64,000 nucleotides of DNA, from positions 1 to 64,000 of the forward strand of contig CAZTVG010000002.1 in NCBI GenBank assembly GCA_964617015.1. The letters run 5' to 3'. The stretch comes from ASMP01 sp964617015. GTDB lineage: Archaea > Nanobdellota > Nanobdellia > Pacearchaeales > GW2011-AR1. The notes below the pieces were generated by a model, which saw only the letters and a program-made list of their open reading frames with translations, was not told the origin of the DNA and ran no database searches. Numbering within the stretch: position 1 is the first letter of the stretch; each line of letters starts with the position of its first letter. Made by a program: the position numbers and the translations under genes. Of the stretch, positions 16,991 to 25,402 are shown in pieces.

Positions 16991-17602
16991 TTATTCAACA
17001 AAAGGAACAAATATGAATCCTGGAATTTTCTTTTTTATCTCAAAGACATTTCCCTTTCTCTTGAGAACTATAAGAGATTGTTCAAATCTTGGACCTTTTG
17101 GAAGAACAAGTATGCCTCCTTCCTTTAGCTGGCCTAGAAGTGCCTCTGGCAGTTCGCGACAGGCAGCACTTACGAGAATCCTGTCAAAAGGTGCCTGCTC
17201 TGGAAGACCGTGAAATCCGCTTTTATTGTATATCTTAATATTATTGTAATTCTCAAGATTTTCCTTTGAGCTTTTAGCCAGTTCACTGAGTATCTCAACA
17301 CCAAACACCTTTCCTTCATTGCCAACAATCTCTGAGATAAGGGCGAGAACATACCCACAGCCAGAACCAAGCTCAAGCACTTTCTGTCCTTTTTTTAAAT
17401 CTAATTCAGAAAGCATTACTGCAATAGTGTATGGCTGGGAAATTGTCTGTCCAGAGCCAATTGGCAAAGGCGTATCTTCATAAGCATTGTCTTTTAATTC
17501 AGATGGAACAAAATCCTCGCGTTTAACGCTTGAAAAAGCATCCAGAATTTTCTTTGAAAAACCCATTTCCTTCAAACTTCTCAGGAGTTGTTGTTTGTTC
17601 AT
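16991..17602 (-). CDS. pcm: Protein-L-isoaspartate O-methyltransferase
   Basis: About 203 residues from the ATG at 17602. It uses SAM to methylate isoaspartyl residues so that damaged proteins can be repaired. Family motifs are present: REDFVP, IGSGQTISQPYTIA (substrate loop) and VLELGSGCGYVLAL (SAM site). The ATG is 1 nt after the hicA stop, so it is probably read from the hicBA transcript, an unusual operon partner. An upstream start at 17620 would overlap hicA and is less likely. Confidence 0.93.
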   Translation of the reverse strand: MNKQQLLRSLKEMGFSKKILDAFSSVKREDFVPSELKDNAYEDTPLPIGSGQTISQPYTIAVMLSELDLKKGQKVLELGSGCGYVLALISEIVGNEGKVFGVEILSELAKSSKENLENYNNIKIYNKSGFHGLPEQAPFDRILVSAACRELPEALLGQLKEGGILVLPKGPRFEQSLIVLKRKGNVFEIKKKIPGFIFVPFVE

Positions 17603-17603
17603 T

Positions 17604-17831
17604 TTAAAACAATTCCTCAAATTCTTTTCTTGATAATTGAATATCTTCTTTAATTATCTTTAATAGTAAACCAGGTCCTATTTTGTCTCCAGGATGATAA
17701 GGGATAACAGTTGACCTGCCATTAGGATGTTTGAAGAACATATGGCTTCCTCTTTGCCTAATAAATTTAAAACCTAATTTCTTAAGAATTTTTGATAATT
17801 GTATCGCATCAAGACGTGGCAGTTTTGCCAT
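17604..17831 (-). CDS. hicA: HicA-family mRNA interferase toxin
   Basis: 75 residues with the double-stranded-RNA-binding-like HicA fold. The family motif QRGSHMFFKHP carries the catalytic His, and the later block STVIPYHPGDKIGPGLL is typical. HicA cuts mRNA when its antitoxin HicB is depleted. hicB lies upstream (gap of about 40 nt) and pcm directly downstream. Confidence 0.88.
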   Translation of the reverse strand: MAKLPRLDAIQLSKILKKLGFKFIRQRGSHMFFKHPNGRSTVIPYHPGDKIGPGLLLKIIKEDIQLSRKEFEELF

Positions 17832-17873
17832 CTTCAAACTCCATTTTTTAAGAGTTTGAACGCTTTCATTGTC

Positions 17874-18083
17874 TTAAACCTCTACTTTTTGTATACCAAT
17901 AAATTCACTTCTTACTTCAATACTTGGTTTTTCGCATTCTAAGTAGAGAGCAATTGCTTCCTTTGTCCTTTCAATAAGTTCATCTATGCTTTTTGCTTGT
18001 GTGTGGCATCCTGGCAATCCGACTACCTCTGATACAAAATAACCTTCCCCATCCTTTTCGATTATTACATTAAAATTAGTCAT
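17874..18083 (-). CDS. hicB: HicB-family antitoxin
   Basis: About 69 residues. NFNVIIEKDGEGYFVSEV and LPGCHTQAKSIDELIERTKE are the HicB core. There is no added DNA-binding domain, so autoregulation would need another factor. The ATG at 18083 lies about 25 nt after a TATA-like TTTTATATAC on the same strand. It pairs with hicA downstream. Confidence 0.88.
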   Translation of the reverse strand: MTNFNVIIEKDGEGYFVSEVVGLPGCHTQAKSIDELIERTKEAIALYLECEKPSIEVRSEFIGIQKVEV

Positions 18084-18228
18084 AATAATCATAACTTAAA
18101 AGGGTATATAAAATTTTCTGACGTCTCATAATTATTATTAAATTAATTATATTAAAAATTGAGATTTTTTGTTCATGAATAAAAAAGAAGAGAATATTCA
18201 TCTTAAACCCTTAAACTAATTATCCGTC

Positions 18229-18263
18229 ATGCATACGACGTGAATTTTAATTCACGGAGTCAT
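18229..18263 (+). repeat. Third copy of the ATGCMTACGN-stem-RAGTCAT hairpin element
   Basis: Flanks ATGCATACGA and GAGTCAT surround a perfect CGTGAAT/ATTCACG stem with a TTTA loop. The layout equals the two units in the EF-1A leader. Here it sits 3 nt beyond the smc stop codon, where it could act as a 3' hairpin of the smc mRNA. Confidence 0.75.
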
Positions 18264-18265
18264 GG

Positions 18266-21124
18266 CTATACTCTAAGACTAATGATTTTAGATATACCGT
18301 CATGCATGCTTACCCCGTAGAGATTTATTGCTCTTGTGATGACTTCATCATTGTGCGTGATTATTATGTACTGGCCCTTCTGCATGTATTTGTTAAGAAG
18401 ACCGGCAAGTCTTTCAGAATTTTTTTTGTCGAGTGCTGCGTCAACCTCATCAAGAATATAAAAATAATAAGGCCTGTATTCCTGAATTGCAAAAATCAAA
18501 GAAAGAGCCACAAGGGTTTGTTCCCCTCCTGACAGGGATTTTACATCAAAATATTTTCCATGGCCTGTTTTAACCAAAACACTAACTCCGCCATCAAAGG
18601 GATCTTTCCTGTTCTCCATTTCCAGAGAGACATGACCTTTTGTGCTTAACTGGGAAAAATTCCTGGAGAAAAATTCATTTAATTGATTTAGTGTCTGAAC
18701 AAAAACTTTTTTCTTTTTTATGTCTATTTCATGAATTATCTTTAAAACTCCCTCTTTTTCTCTGGAAATTATTTCTGCTTTTTCCCTTATTGCATTATAC
18801 TCTTTCTTTATAGAATCATAAACTTCCAGTGACCTGAGATTCACAGAACCAAGTCTTGAAAGAATCTCCTTGGTTTTGATAAGTCTCTGAACCAATGAAT
18901 CTTTGCTTGCCTTGATTACCTCTATATTTTCAAACTCAAGCATTTCTGTTTCCAGATTTTCCGCCTCTGCATCAACTCTTGCTTTTTCAATCTTTAAATC
19001 ATTCATTTCCTGCTCTACGGCATGAAGTGAGTGCTGTTTTGAGAGAATCCCTGATTCCTTTTCCCTTGATTTTCTCTGAAATCCTTCTCTTTCTGAAATG
19101 AGTTCCTGGAATCTTTTGCTTAATATTTCCTCCTGCTTCTTTTTCCTTGAGAGAATTTTTTCTTTTTCTCCCAGATTGTCTTTAAGATCCCTAAAGTCTT
19201 CCTTTAAATCTTCCTCTTCTCTAAAAATTTGTTTTAGGGAAATTCTTGAACGCTCAAGCTCTCTTTCCTTGAATATGACTTCTGATTTCACGTTTTCCCT
19301 TGTTCTGAGCGGAATTTCTTGGATTTCAATCCTTAGTATTTCATATTTTTGCTCTATGTGGGAGCTGGCTTCATAACTTTTTTCAAGAGTTTTTCTTTTT
19401 TTAATTAATTCCAAGAGCTCTTCTCTGACTTTTTCTGATTTTTCATGAATTGTTTTAATCTGCAGTTTTTTCTCATTTATATTTGAAATTCTGTTCAGGT
19501 CTGATTCGGTCTTTGAGATTTCATGCGTCATTCCATCAACATCCCGGATTATTATTTCCTTTTTCTGGTAAATTAACTCCAGTTCCTTATCCGCGTTTTC
19601 TATTTCTTTCTTCAGGGATTCTGTTTTGGGAAGAATTTCTTTCTTTATCTCCTCCATATGCTCAGGAGTTATCCTGCTTTTGCATATGGGGCATATGTCA
19701 AGTTTGGAGATTTTCTCCAGAATTTTATTCTGGTTTTCTATTTCTGATTCATTAGCAGAAGTAATTTTTTCGAACTCAACTTCCTTTTTCAGCAAGCTGC
19801 TGAGAACAACTTTTTTTTCTGCAAGCCCGAGTTTAAGCTTGTCAAGTTTTTTTGAATCAGCCCTCGGGTCAAAAAGTTCTATCGAAAAATTTTCAGCCTG
19901 TTTTAACAGAAAATCAGATTCATCCACATAATTTTTATAAAGAGTGTTTTTGTCCTGAATTCTTTCCCTGATTGACTTCAATTCAGATTTAATCATGTAA
20001 AATCTCTTTCTTTGATTTTCAAGTCTTTCAAGTTCTCTCTTTTTTTCCTCAATCTCTTTTGTTTTCTTTTCTGCTGTAGGGGATTCTTTCCTGAGTTCTT
20101 TCACGGAAATTTCTGTTTCTTTTATGAACAAATGAAGCTCATGCTTTTCCCTTGAAAGTTCGGAAAGTTTATTCACCTGGTTTTCAAGCCTTACACCCAT
20201 TCCCGCAAGTTCTGCCCTCAGATTCGCAATTTCATGGTTAAGCTTTTCCTGTTCAAGCCCTGCAGATTTCTGTATTTTTAGGTTGATTTCATTAATTTTC
20301 AACTCAAAGTTTTTTATTTCTGCTTCAATTCCTGTTATTAGCTTTTTCAGATTTTCTGTTTCTTTGTTCTTTTTTCCCATATCTGAAACTATTTTTTCAA
20401 GCTCTCTCTTTTTTCTGGAAAGGTCATGATAAATTATGCTTGCTCTTAATCTTTTTGTGTCTTTTTCAAGTTTTTTATATTTCAGTGCCTGCTGCCTCTC
20501 TTTTTCAAGATTATTAAGGTAAGATGCTCTCTCTCTCAGAATCGAGTTGATTTCCATGAGTTTTTCATCTGTCTTTTCAAGCTCTCTTAGAGATTTCGCT
20601 TTTCTTGATTCATAAACAGAAATCCCGGAAACCTCTTCAATTACTTTTCTTCTTTCCTCTGGCTGCATTATGACAAAATTCTGGATTTCACCCTGGAGCA
20701 CGATGTTAAACCCCTGGGGGTCTATTCCTGCCTGAGCCAACAAAGACAAAATTTCCTGTCTTGTTTTTGTCTCATTGTTAATTTTATATACGCTTTGCCC
20801 GTTTCTTCTTACTGTTCTCTTTATTACCACCTCATTTTTTTCTATGGAAAAAATTCTTTCTGAGTTATCAAACACGACCTCAACAGAAGCTTCTTTTGCA
20901 GGAGATGCTGCTTTTGTCCCGAGAAAAATTAAATTTCTTGCTTTGGCAGCCCTCATAGACTTTATGCTAAGCCTTCCTAAAACAAAACACAATGCATCAG
21001 AAATATTTGATTTTCCAGAGCCATTAGGACCAAGAATAACATTTATCCCCCGCGTGAACAGAATTTCTGTTCTTCTAGGAAAACTCTTAAATCCATGAAT
21101 AACTAATTTTTTTATATATGACAT
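18266..21124 (-). CDS. smc: SMC-type chromosome ATPase with a Rad50-like zinc hook
   Basis: 952 residues from MSYIKK. The head halves are SMC-like: GFKSF, Walker A GPNGSGKSN (32-40), QGEIQNFVIMQPEERR and SGISVYE at the N-end; LSGGEQ (864-869) and FYILDEVDAALD at the C-end. Two long coiled coils join them. At the midpoint, instead of the 150-200-residue SMC hinge, there is ICPICKSRITPEHM with Cys478 and Cys481, the CPxC hook used by Rad50 to dimerise over zinc. Length is about 200 below ordinary SMC. It probably organises or segregates DNA. No ScpA/ScpB or Mre11 gene is nearby. Confidence 0.9.
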   Translation of the reverse strand: MSYIKKLVIHGFKSFPRRTEILFTRGINVILGPNGSGKSNISDALCFVLGRLSIKSMRAAKARNLIFLGTKAASPAKEASVEVVFDNSERIFSIEKNEVVIKRTVRRNGQSVYKINNETKTRQEILSLLAQAGIDPQGFNIVLQGEIQNFVIMQPEERRKVIEEVSGISVYESRKAKSLRELEKTDEKLMEINSILRERASYLNNLEKERQQALKYKKLEKDTKRLRASIIYHDLSRKKRELEKIVSDMGKKNKETENLKKLITGIEAEIKNFELKINEINLKIQKSAGLEQEKLNHEIANLRAELAGMGVRLENQVNKLSELSREKHELHLFIKETEISVKELRKESPTAEKKTKEIEEKKRELERLENQRKRFYMIKSELKSIRERIQDKNTLYKNYVDESDFLLKQAENFSIELFDPRADSKKLDKLKLGLAEKKVVLSSLLKKEVEFEKITSANESEIENQNKILEKISKLDICPICKSRITPEHMEEIKKEILPKTESLKKEIENADKELELIYQKKEIIIRDVDGMTHEISKTESDLNRISNINEKKLQIKTIHEKSEKVREELLELIKKRKTLEKSYEASSHIEQKYEILRIEIQEIPLRTRENVKSEVIFKERELERSRISLKQIFREEEDLKEDFRDLKDNLGEKEKILSRKKKQEEILSKRFQELISEREGFQRKSREKESGILSKQHSLHAVEQEMNDLKIEKARVDAEAENLETEMLEFENIEVIKASKDSLVQRLIKTKEILSRLGSVNLRSLEVYDSIKKEYNAIREKAEIISREKEGVLKIIHEIDIKKKKVFVQTLNQLNEFFSRNFSQLSTKGHVSLEMENRKDPFDGGVSVLVKTGHGKYFDVKSLSGGEQTLVALSLIFAIQEYRPYYFYILDEVDAALDKKNSERLAGLLNKYMQKGQYIIITHNDEVITRAINLYGVSMHDGISKIISLRV

Positions 21125-21192
21125 GGTCCCAACTTCCATTTATTTAAGCTCATGATAAAAAACAGTCGGAGAAGTTTTTAAAGATTAGGATA

Positions 21193-21858
21193 TTAAAACA
21201 GTTTTTTTTGCTTCAGGTTTGAGTTTGCTTTTTTCCAGGTTGACCATGTTTTTCTGAAAATTTCTTTATGTTTTCTTGCGTTTTTTGCAATGAATTTCTG
21301 TGTTAAGGGATCTGAGCTGTAACCAGAACCTATTTTATCACCGTACTTTTCTTTTAACTTAGATATTTCCAGTTCTCTTTCGCTTTTTGCAAGAATTGAA
21401 GCGGCAGAAACAGCAATATAATTTCTATCTGCCTTATGCTCGCAGACTATTTCGAGGTTTGAAAGATTATTTATATGGGTTTTCAGGAAATCTGACCATT
21501 TTCTTATAGAAGTAGATGGACAGTCAAGAATAACTTTTATTTTTTGCCTGCCTTTGTTTATCTTGTTGATTATTTTTGCCGCAGCTATTGCCTCGAGTTC
21601 ATTGAGTTTTATTCCTTCTGCATTTTTCCTGTCTATTTCATCAGGATATAAAAGAACTAATTCAAAATCTTTTGCCTTTTCTTTTATTATTTTCTCGAGG
21701 AACTCCCTTCTTCTCCGGGTGAGTTGCTTGCTGTCTCTTACCCCAAGTTTCCTGAACTCAACTCCGGTTTTTTCATCAATAAGGCAGCCGGCGAGAATCA
21801 TCGGGCCAATAACTGGTCCGCGGCCTGCATCATCAATTCCAAGAACAAGAGTGCTCAT
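21193..21858 (-). CDS. rnhB: Ribonuclease HII
   Basis: 221 residues. It cleaves RNA in RNA:DNA hybrids, removing primers and misinserted ribonucleotides. Catalytic acidic residues lie in GIDDAGRGPVIGP (7-19), VRDSKQL and the later DCPS / EHKADRNYIAVSAASILAK blocks. It is upstream of smc on the same strand with 68 nt between, so the two may be cotranscribed. Confidence 0.95.
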   Translation of the reverse strand: MSTLVLGIDDAGRGPVIGPMILAGCLIDEKTGVEFRKLGVRDSKQLTRRRREFLEKIIKEKAKDFELVLLYPDEIDRKNAEGIKLNELEAIAAAKIINKINKGRQKIKVILDCPSTSIRKWSDFLKTHINNLSNLEIVCEHKADRNYIAVSAASILAKSERELEISKLKEKYGDKIGSGYSSDPLTQKFIAKNARKHKEIFRKTWSTWKKANSNLKQKKLF

Positions 21859-21946
21859 AGAAGAAAAAACAAAGTTTTCTTTTTAAGGATTTCTAACTCC
21901 GCGCAGATAGTTAGATTTATAAGTTATTCATCAATTTTATTTTTAT

Positions 21947-22021
21947 AGCGGGATGGAGCAGTCTGGAGTGCTCGTCGGGCCCATAACCCGGAGGTCGGAG
22001 GTTCAAATCCTTCTCCCGCTA
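21947..22021 (+). tRNA. Initiator tRNA-Met (CAU)
   Basis: Cloverleaf of 75 nt. The acceptor AGCGGGA pairs with TCCCGCT. The anticodon loop CCCATAA carries CAT. The anticodon stem has three G-C pairs (GGG/CCC), the mark of initiator tRNAs, and A1-U72 is the archaeal initiator pair. The T-arm GGAGGTTCAAATCC is normal. CCA is not encoded. Confidence 0.95.
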
Positions 22022-22069
22022 TTTCCTAATAAAAACCTTTAAAACCCCAAGATTAATTCTATAAAATAA

Positions 22070-22138
22070 GCCGACATCGCATATGAGGGGCACCAAGGTT
22101 CCCCTTACACTAACCCCTCCTTTTGAGGATAGTAACAT
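22070..22138 (+). repeat. Leader carrying a duplicated tRNA-Ser 5' end and a small hairpin element
   Basis: GCCGACATCGCATA (22070-22083) exactly repeats the first 14 nt of the tRNA-Ser that begins at 22139. The 55 nt between contain ATGAGGGGCACC...GGTTCCCC, whose hairpin (GGGG/CCCC with a CAAG loop) recurs after tRNA-Leu at 33418. A TATA-like CTTTAAAAC near 22037 would start transcription about at 22065. It could be a duplication scar or an integration site. Confidence 0.65.
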
Positions 22139-22219
22139 GCCGACATCGCATAGTGGTATTGCACGAGATTGCTAATCTCGGTCCTTCGGGACTCCCAGGT
22201 TCGATTCCTGGTGTCGGCG
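22139..22219 (+). tRNA. tRNA-Ser (GCU)
   Basis: The acceptor GCCGACA pairs with TGTCGGC, followed by G73. The anticodon stem-loop CGAGA-TTGCTAA-TCTCG carries GCT. The long variable arm GTCC-TTCG-GGAC is the serine class mark. T-arm CCAGG-TTCGATT-CCTGG. It reads AGC/AGU codons. No intron and no encoded CCA. Confidence 0.95.
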
Positions 22220-22229
22220 TTTCTAAGAA

Positions 22230-22820
22230 TCATTCCAAAGCAACAAACCTGTCACGACCTACATGTTTTGCCTTGTAAAGTGCCTTATCTGCCCTTTCCT
22301 TGAATCTTTTTTTAGAATCTCTTTTTCTGAACTGAGTTAATCCCCCGCTTACAGTAATCTTGTATTTTTTCAAAACCTTATCTGATTTTATTGCTCCTCT
22401 AAGCCTTGAAGTTATCTTCTTTGCTTTCTCAAGGCTTGTTTCAGGAAGAAGAACAAAAAATTCCTCTCCGCCAAATCTTGCGGCAATATCTGATTTCCTG
22501 AGTTGTTTTTTTAGAACATTTGCGAGCCTTACAAGAACCTCATCCCCCTTCAGATGTCCGTAAGTATCATTTACTTTTTTAAAAAAATCTATGTCAATTA
22601 TAAACAAAGAAAGCTTTTGATTTCCCCTCTGGGCTTTTTCAATTTCCATGTCAAGAATATTCTCAAAGAATTTATTGTTATAGAGTCTGGTTTTTTCATC
22701 ATGCGTTGCTGCGTCGTAAAGCACTGAAATGGACTCACTCATTGCACTGAGAAGTTCCTCAATTCTTTCTCTGAACTTTGGATCAAGGGCAGAGATTTTT
22801 TTGCTTAATTTTTTATCCAT
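22230..22820 (-). CDS. Soluble GGDEF-domain diguanylate cyclase
   Basis: 196 residues. A short helical N-terminus (1-40) is followed by a full GGDEF domain: metal Asp block FIIDIDFFKKVNDTYGH (73-89), KGDEVL, and the signature GGEEF at 117-121. RKSD (108-111) sits exactly five residues before the signature, the place of the product-inhibition I-site. All residues needed to make c-di-GMP from two GTP are present. No membrane helix or sensor domain is visible. Such enzymes are rare in archaea, so bacterial transfer is likely. No EAL/HD-GYP or PilZ gene is in the window. Confidence 0.92.
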   Translation of the reverse strand: MDKKLSKKISALDPKFRERIEELLSAMSESISVLYDAATHDEKTRLYNNKFFENILDMEIEKAQRGNQKLSLFIIDIDFFKKVNDTYGHLKGDEVLVRLANVLKKQLRKSDIAARFGGEEFFVLLPETSLEKAKKITSRLRGAIKSDKVLKKYKITVSGGLTQFRKRDSKKRFKERADKALYKAKHVGRDRFVALE

Positions 22821-22860
22821 TAAAACTTTAAAGAAGAATAGTTAATAAAGTTTTTTAAGA

Positions 22861-23658
22861 TTAATATTCCTTGTTGACCTCACTTGTCCTTCTGTGTCTT
22901 ATATATAATTTATCAAGAATTTTCAGGATTTCCTGTCTTTGTTCTGATTTCCCAAGGCCTTTCCAGTCTAGGAGTGCAAGGTCCACTTCCTCTTCTGTTT
23001 TTTCTATTGCCTCCTTAATCATCTCTTCTGTCAAGGGAAAAGCGTACTGGGAAATAACATGGGAAATAGCTACATTGGATTTTAATTGTATTTTATTGAA
23101 ATTAGGGCAATAGTGCGGGCCACCTATCGCAATTGCAACTTCATTGTAGGGATTTTCCCTAAATTCCTTCACAGCCTCAAAAGTTGTTTTTGCAATTATA
23201 AATGCCGCTCTCCTGTCTGTCCACTCGTTTTCTGTAGAACCTATTTCTATGAAAATGCATGGTTTATCAATCAAGGGACCGTGATGCGTGGCTTCCATAG
23301 TTACTTTATAATTTTTAAGATTGTATTTTTCCTTGTTTTCATTAAGTTTTTCAAAAATTTGCTTTAAGAAGAGAGCAGAAGTTTTACAAACTTTTCCCGC
23401 TTTTCCCCCGAAATCTGCACTTCTCCAATTTCCAGGAGCATGCACAGAAAGTGTCTTTTCACGCTTTTCTGATTTGTGCTTCGAAGCGAAAATAATGAAG
23501 TCATACTGGTTTATTTTTTCAAGGTCAAGATTTTCTGTATGAATTATTTCCTTGTTAACCAGGTAAAATTTGAAGTCTCCGAACTGCGAGAGCTGAGTAG
23601 TTATGTTTGTTCCTGCCTTGTCAAGCTTGCTGGCCACTATAAGGAATTTTGAGTACAT
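22861..23658 (-). CDS. dtdA: D-aminoacyl-tRNA deacylase, DTD2 (GEK1) family
   Basis: About 265 residues from MYSKF. The archaeal/plant-type enzyme frees tRNA of D-amino acids. Family motifs: LSVHAPGNW, MEATHHGPLI, CIFIEIGSTENEW and IGGPHYCPNF. The last 60 residues form the usual helical end. The ATG at 23658 is preferred over 23676 because the family begins at this residue. It is 36 nt from the divergent small membrane gene. Confidence 0.92.
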   Translation of the reverse strand: MYSKFLIVASKLDKAGTNITTQLSQFGDFKFYLVNKEIIHTENLDLEKINQYDFIIFASKHKSEKREKTLSVHAPGNWRSADFGGKAGKVCKTSALFLKQIFEKLNENKEKYNLKNYKVTMEATHHGPLIDKPCIFIEIGSTENEWTDRRAAFIIAKTTFEAVKEFRENPYNEVAIAIGGPHYCPNFNKIQLKSNVAISHVISQYAFPLTEEMIKEAIEKTEEEVDLALLDWKGLGKSEQRQEILKILDKLYIRHRRTSEVNKEY

Positions 23659-23694
23659 GATTAAATATAAAAACAATATTTCTTAAATATTGTT

Positions 23695-23931
23695 ATGGCT
23701 GACATTATTAACATAATTATCGGGATCATTGTCTTATTTTTAGGAATTCCTATTGGAAACTATCTTGCTAAGTTTACCAGAGATGAATTGAAGTCAGGCC
23801 AAAGATGGTTTAAACTGATAATAATTTTTAGTTTAATCATAGCTTTTATCGGGCTTTTTATTGGAGATGATATTTTATTTTTTAGTTTCTTGTTTATTGC
23901 TATTGTTACAGGCAGGAGTTTAAGAAAATAA
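23695..23931 (+). CDS. Small membrane protein, 78 aa
   Basis: Not recognised. Three hydrophobic stretches (INIIIGIIVLFLGIPIG, LIIIFSLIIAFIGLFIG, ILFFSFLFIAIVTG) make it a likely three-helix membrane protein with short loops. A TATA-like TCTTAAATATT precedes the ATG closely. It is divergent from dtdA. Confidence 0.65.
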   Translation: MADIINIIIGIIVLFLGIPIGNYLAKFTRDELKSGQRWFKLIIIFSLIIAFIGLFIGDDILFFSFLFIAIVTGRSLRK

Positions 23932-23990
23932 TTTCAACATATACTTTAAATCAAATAAAATATTAAAAAGATGTGTTTTTATAACCAAAA

Positions 23991-24656
23991 ATGACTTTAA
24001 CGATGGAAGAATTAGGAACTATCGGAACAAAAAAAGTTTCTCAAGAATTATTTCGAGAAGCTGTAGAAACCATACCGAGCCATATAGAATATGCTGGGTT
24101 GGAATTTACATATGCGGGAATACCTAGATTTGGATATGAAGATGATGAAAAGAAATATGTTTCTGAATGTGTACAACAAGGCGTAATGCCCTTTTCACAG
24201 TTAAAATTAAACTACAAATCTGATTTTAAATGTTTTATTCTTGAAACTTCGTTCAATGAGAATTTTTTAGGTATTGATAGAAATTCCACTGAAGAAATAA
24301 AAAATGCATCCTTTAATGGTATGCTAAAAGGAGGAAAGATTCATTCAATGGAAACATTAGTTGGTGATGGGCATAATTTGCTCAAATTTGAAGATTTTAA
24401 AGAAGAATTTCTAAAAAAATTTTTGGAAGCTGGGTATCATTTAAGCGGAGGGGATTTTTGGCTAAGTTCATATCATCTAACAGGATATAATCAGGGAAAT
24501 TATAGAGAGAGTGGTATGTTATTAGAACATAGAAAAGGGATTGAATTACAATTAGAAAAATATCCTAATGCAGATGGAAAACAAAGGTTGGTAGAATGGT
24601 TTACCCAACTTACAGAGAAACATGACGCAAAAGTTTATGCAACAAAATTAGAATAA
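23991..24656 (+). CDS. Hypothetical soluble protein, 221 aa
   Basis: Not recognised. Mixed alpha/beta composition, acidic, no signal peptide or cysteine cluster. Features seen are an aromatic-rich start (HIEYAGLEFTYAGIPRFGYE) and a glycine turn (LSGGDFWLSSYH). The start at 23991 may shift to the ATG at 24003. It lies upstream of dphB with 30 nt between, perhaps cotranscribed. Confidence 0.55.
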   Translation: MTLTMEELGTIGTKKVSQELFREAVETIPSHIEYAGLEFTYAGIPRFGYEDDEKKYVSECVQQGVMPFSQLKLNYKSDFKCFILETSFNENFLGIDRNSTEEIKNASFNGMLKGGKIHSMETLVGDGHNLLKFEDFKEEFLKKFLEAGYHLSGGDFWLSSYHLTGYNQGNYRESGMLLEHRKGIELQLEKYPNADGKQRLVEWFTQLTEKHDAKVYATKLE

Positions 24657-24686
24657 ACTTAAAAACCAGGTTTTTTTCTTGAATTT

Positions 24687-25397
24687 ATGCTTTACTTAAT
24701 AGGTCTTGGGCTAAATGAAAAAGGAATTTCACTGGAAGGTCTAGAGGCAGTTAAAAAATGCGAGAAAGTTTATCTGGAATCTTACACAGTGGATTTTCTT
24801 TATCCCAAAGAAAATCTTGAAAAAATAATTGGTAAAAAAATATCCATTTCTGACAGAGAATTCGTTGAAAATTTAAAAATACTTAATGAGGCTAAAAATG
24901 TGGATGTTGCATTATTGGTTTATGGTAGCCCTTTAATGGCAACAACACACATAACAATTAATGAGGAAGCTGAAAAAAGAAAAATAATGGTTAAGGTGAT
25001 TCAAGCTGCATCTGTTTTTGATGCTGTTGCTGAAACAGGTTTGCAGTTATATAAATTCGGAAAAATTGTTTCCATTCCAAAATGGCAGGAAAACTATAAT
25101 CCCGAAAGCTTTGTGAATATAATCAAAGAAAATAAAAAAATTAACGCTCACAGTTTAATTCTTGTTGATATTGGTCTTGAACTTAAAGATGCACTTGAGC
25201 AGATGGAAATTTCGACCAGAAATAAAAAAATGAAAATTGGTAAGATAATAGTTTGCTCAAGGCTTGGAACAAAAGATAGCAAAATTATCTATGATAAAAT
25301 TGAAAATCTAAAAAATGAAAATATCAAAAAACCTTTTTGCATAATTATTCCAGGAAGGCTACAATTTTATGAAAAGAGTGTTTTAAGGGATTTTTAA
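24687..25397 (+). CDS. dphB: Diphthine synthase (Dph5)
   Basis: 236 residues, a SAM-dependent methylase that trimethylates the intermediate on the EF-2 histidine during diphthamide synthesis. The start MLYLIGLGLNEKGISLEGLE and the blocks VYLESYT, LVYGSPLMATTHI and IVSIPKWQENYNPESF are typical. Its substrate, EF-2 with an intact target loop, is encoded at 4366. Slightly shorter than the usual 255-265. Confidence 0.93.
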   Translation: MLYLIGLGLNEKGISLEGLEAVKKCEKVYLESYTVDFLYPKENLEKIIGKKISISDREFVENLKILNEAKNVDVALLVYGSPLMATTHITINEEAEKRKIMVKVIQAASVFDAVAETGLQLYKFGKIVSIPKWQENYNPESFVNIIKENKKINAHSLILVDIGLELKDALEQMEISTRNKKMKIGKIIVCSRLGTKDSKIIYDKIENLKNENIKKPFCIIIPGRLQFYEKSVLRDF

Positions 25398-25402
25398 TAA
25401 AA

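Noticed and set aside
18266..21124. Calling the CPxC protein Rad50
   Set aside because: Head motifs are of the SMC type (SGI-YE, LDEVDAALD, FKSF start) and no mre11 lies next to it.
22084..22138. Small ORF (ATG at 22083) in the tRNA-Ser leader
   Set aside because: About 30 codons running into the tRNA itself; the similarity to the segment after tRNA-Leu is better explained at RNA/DNA level by paired stem changes.
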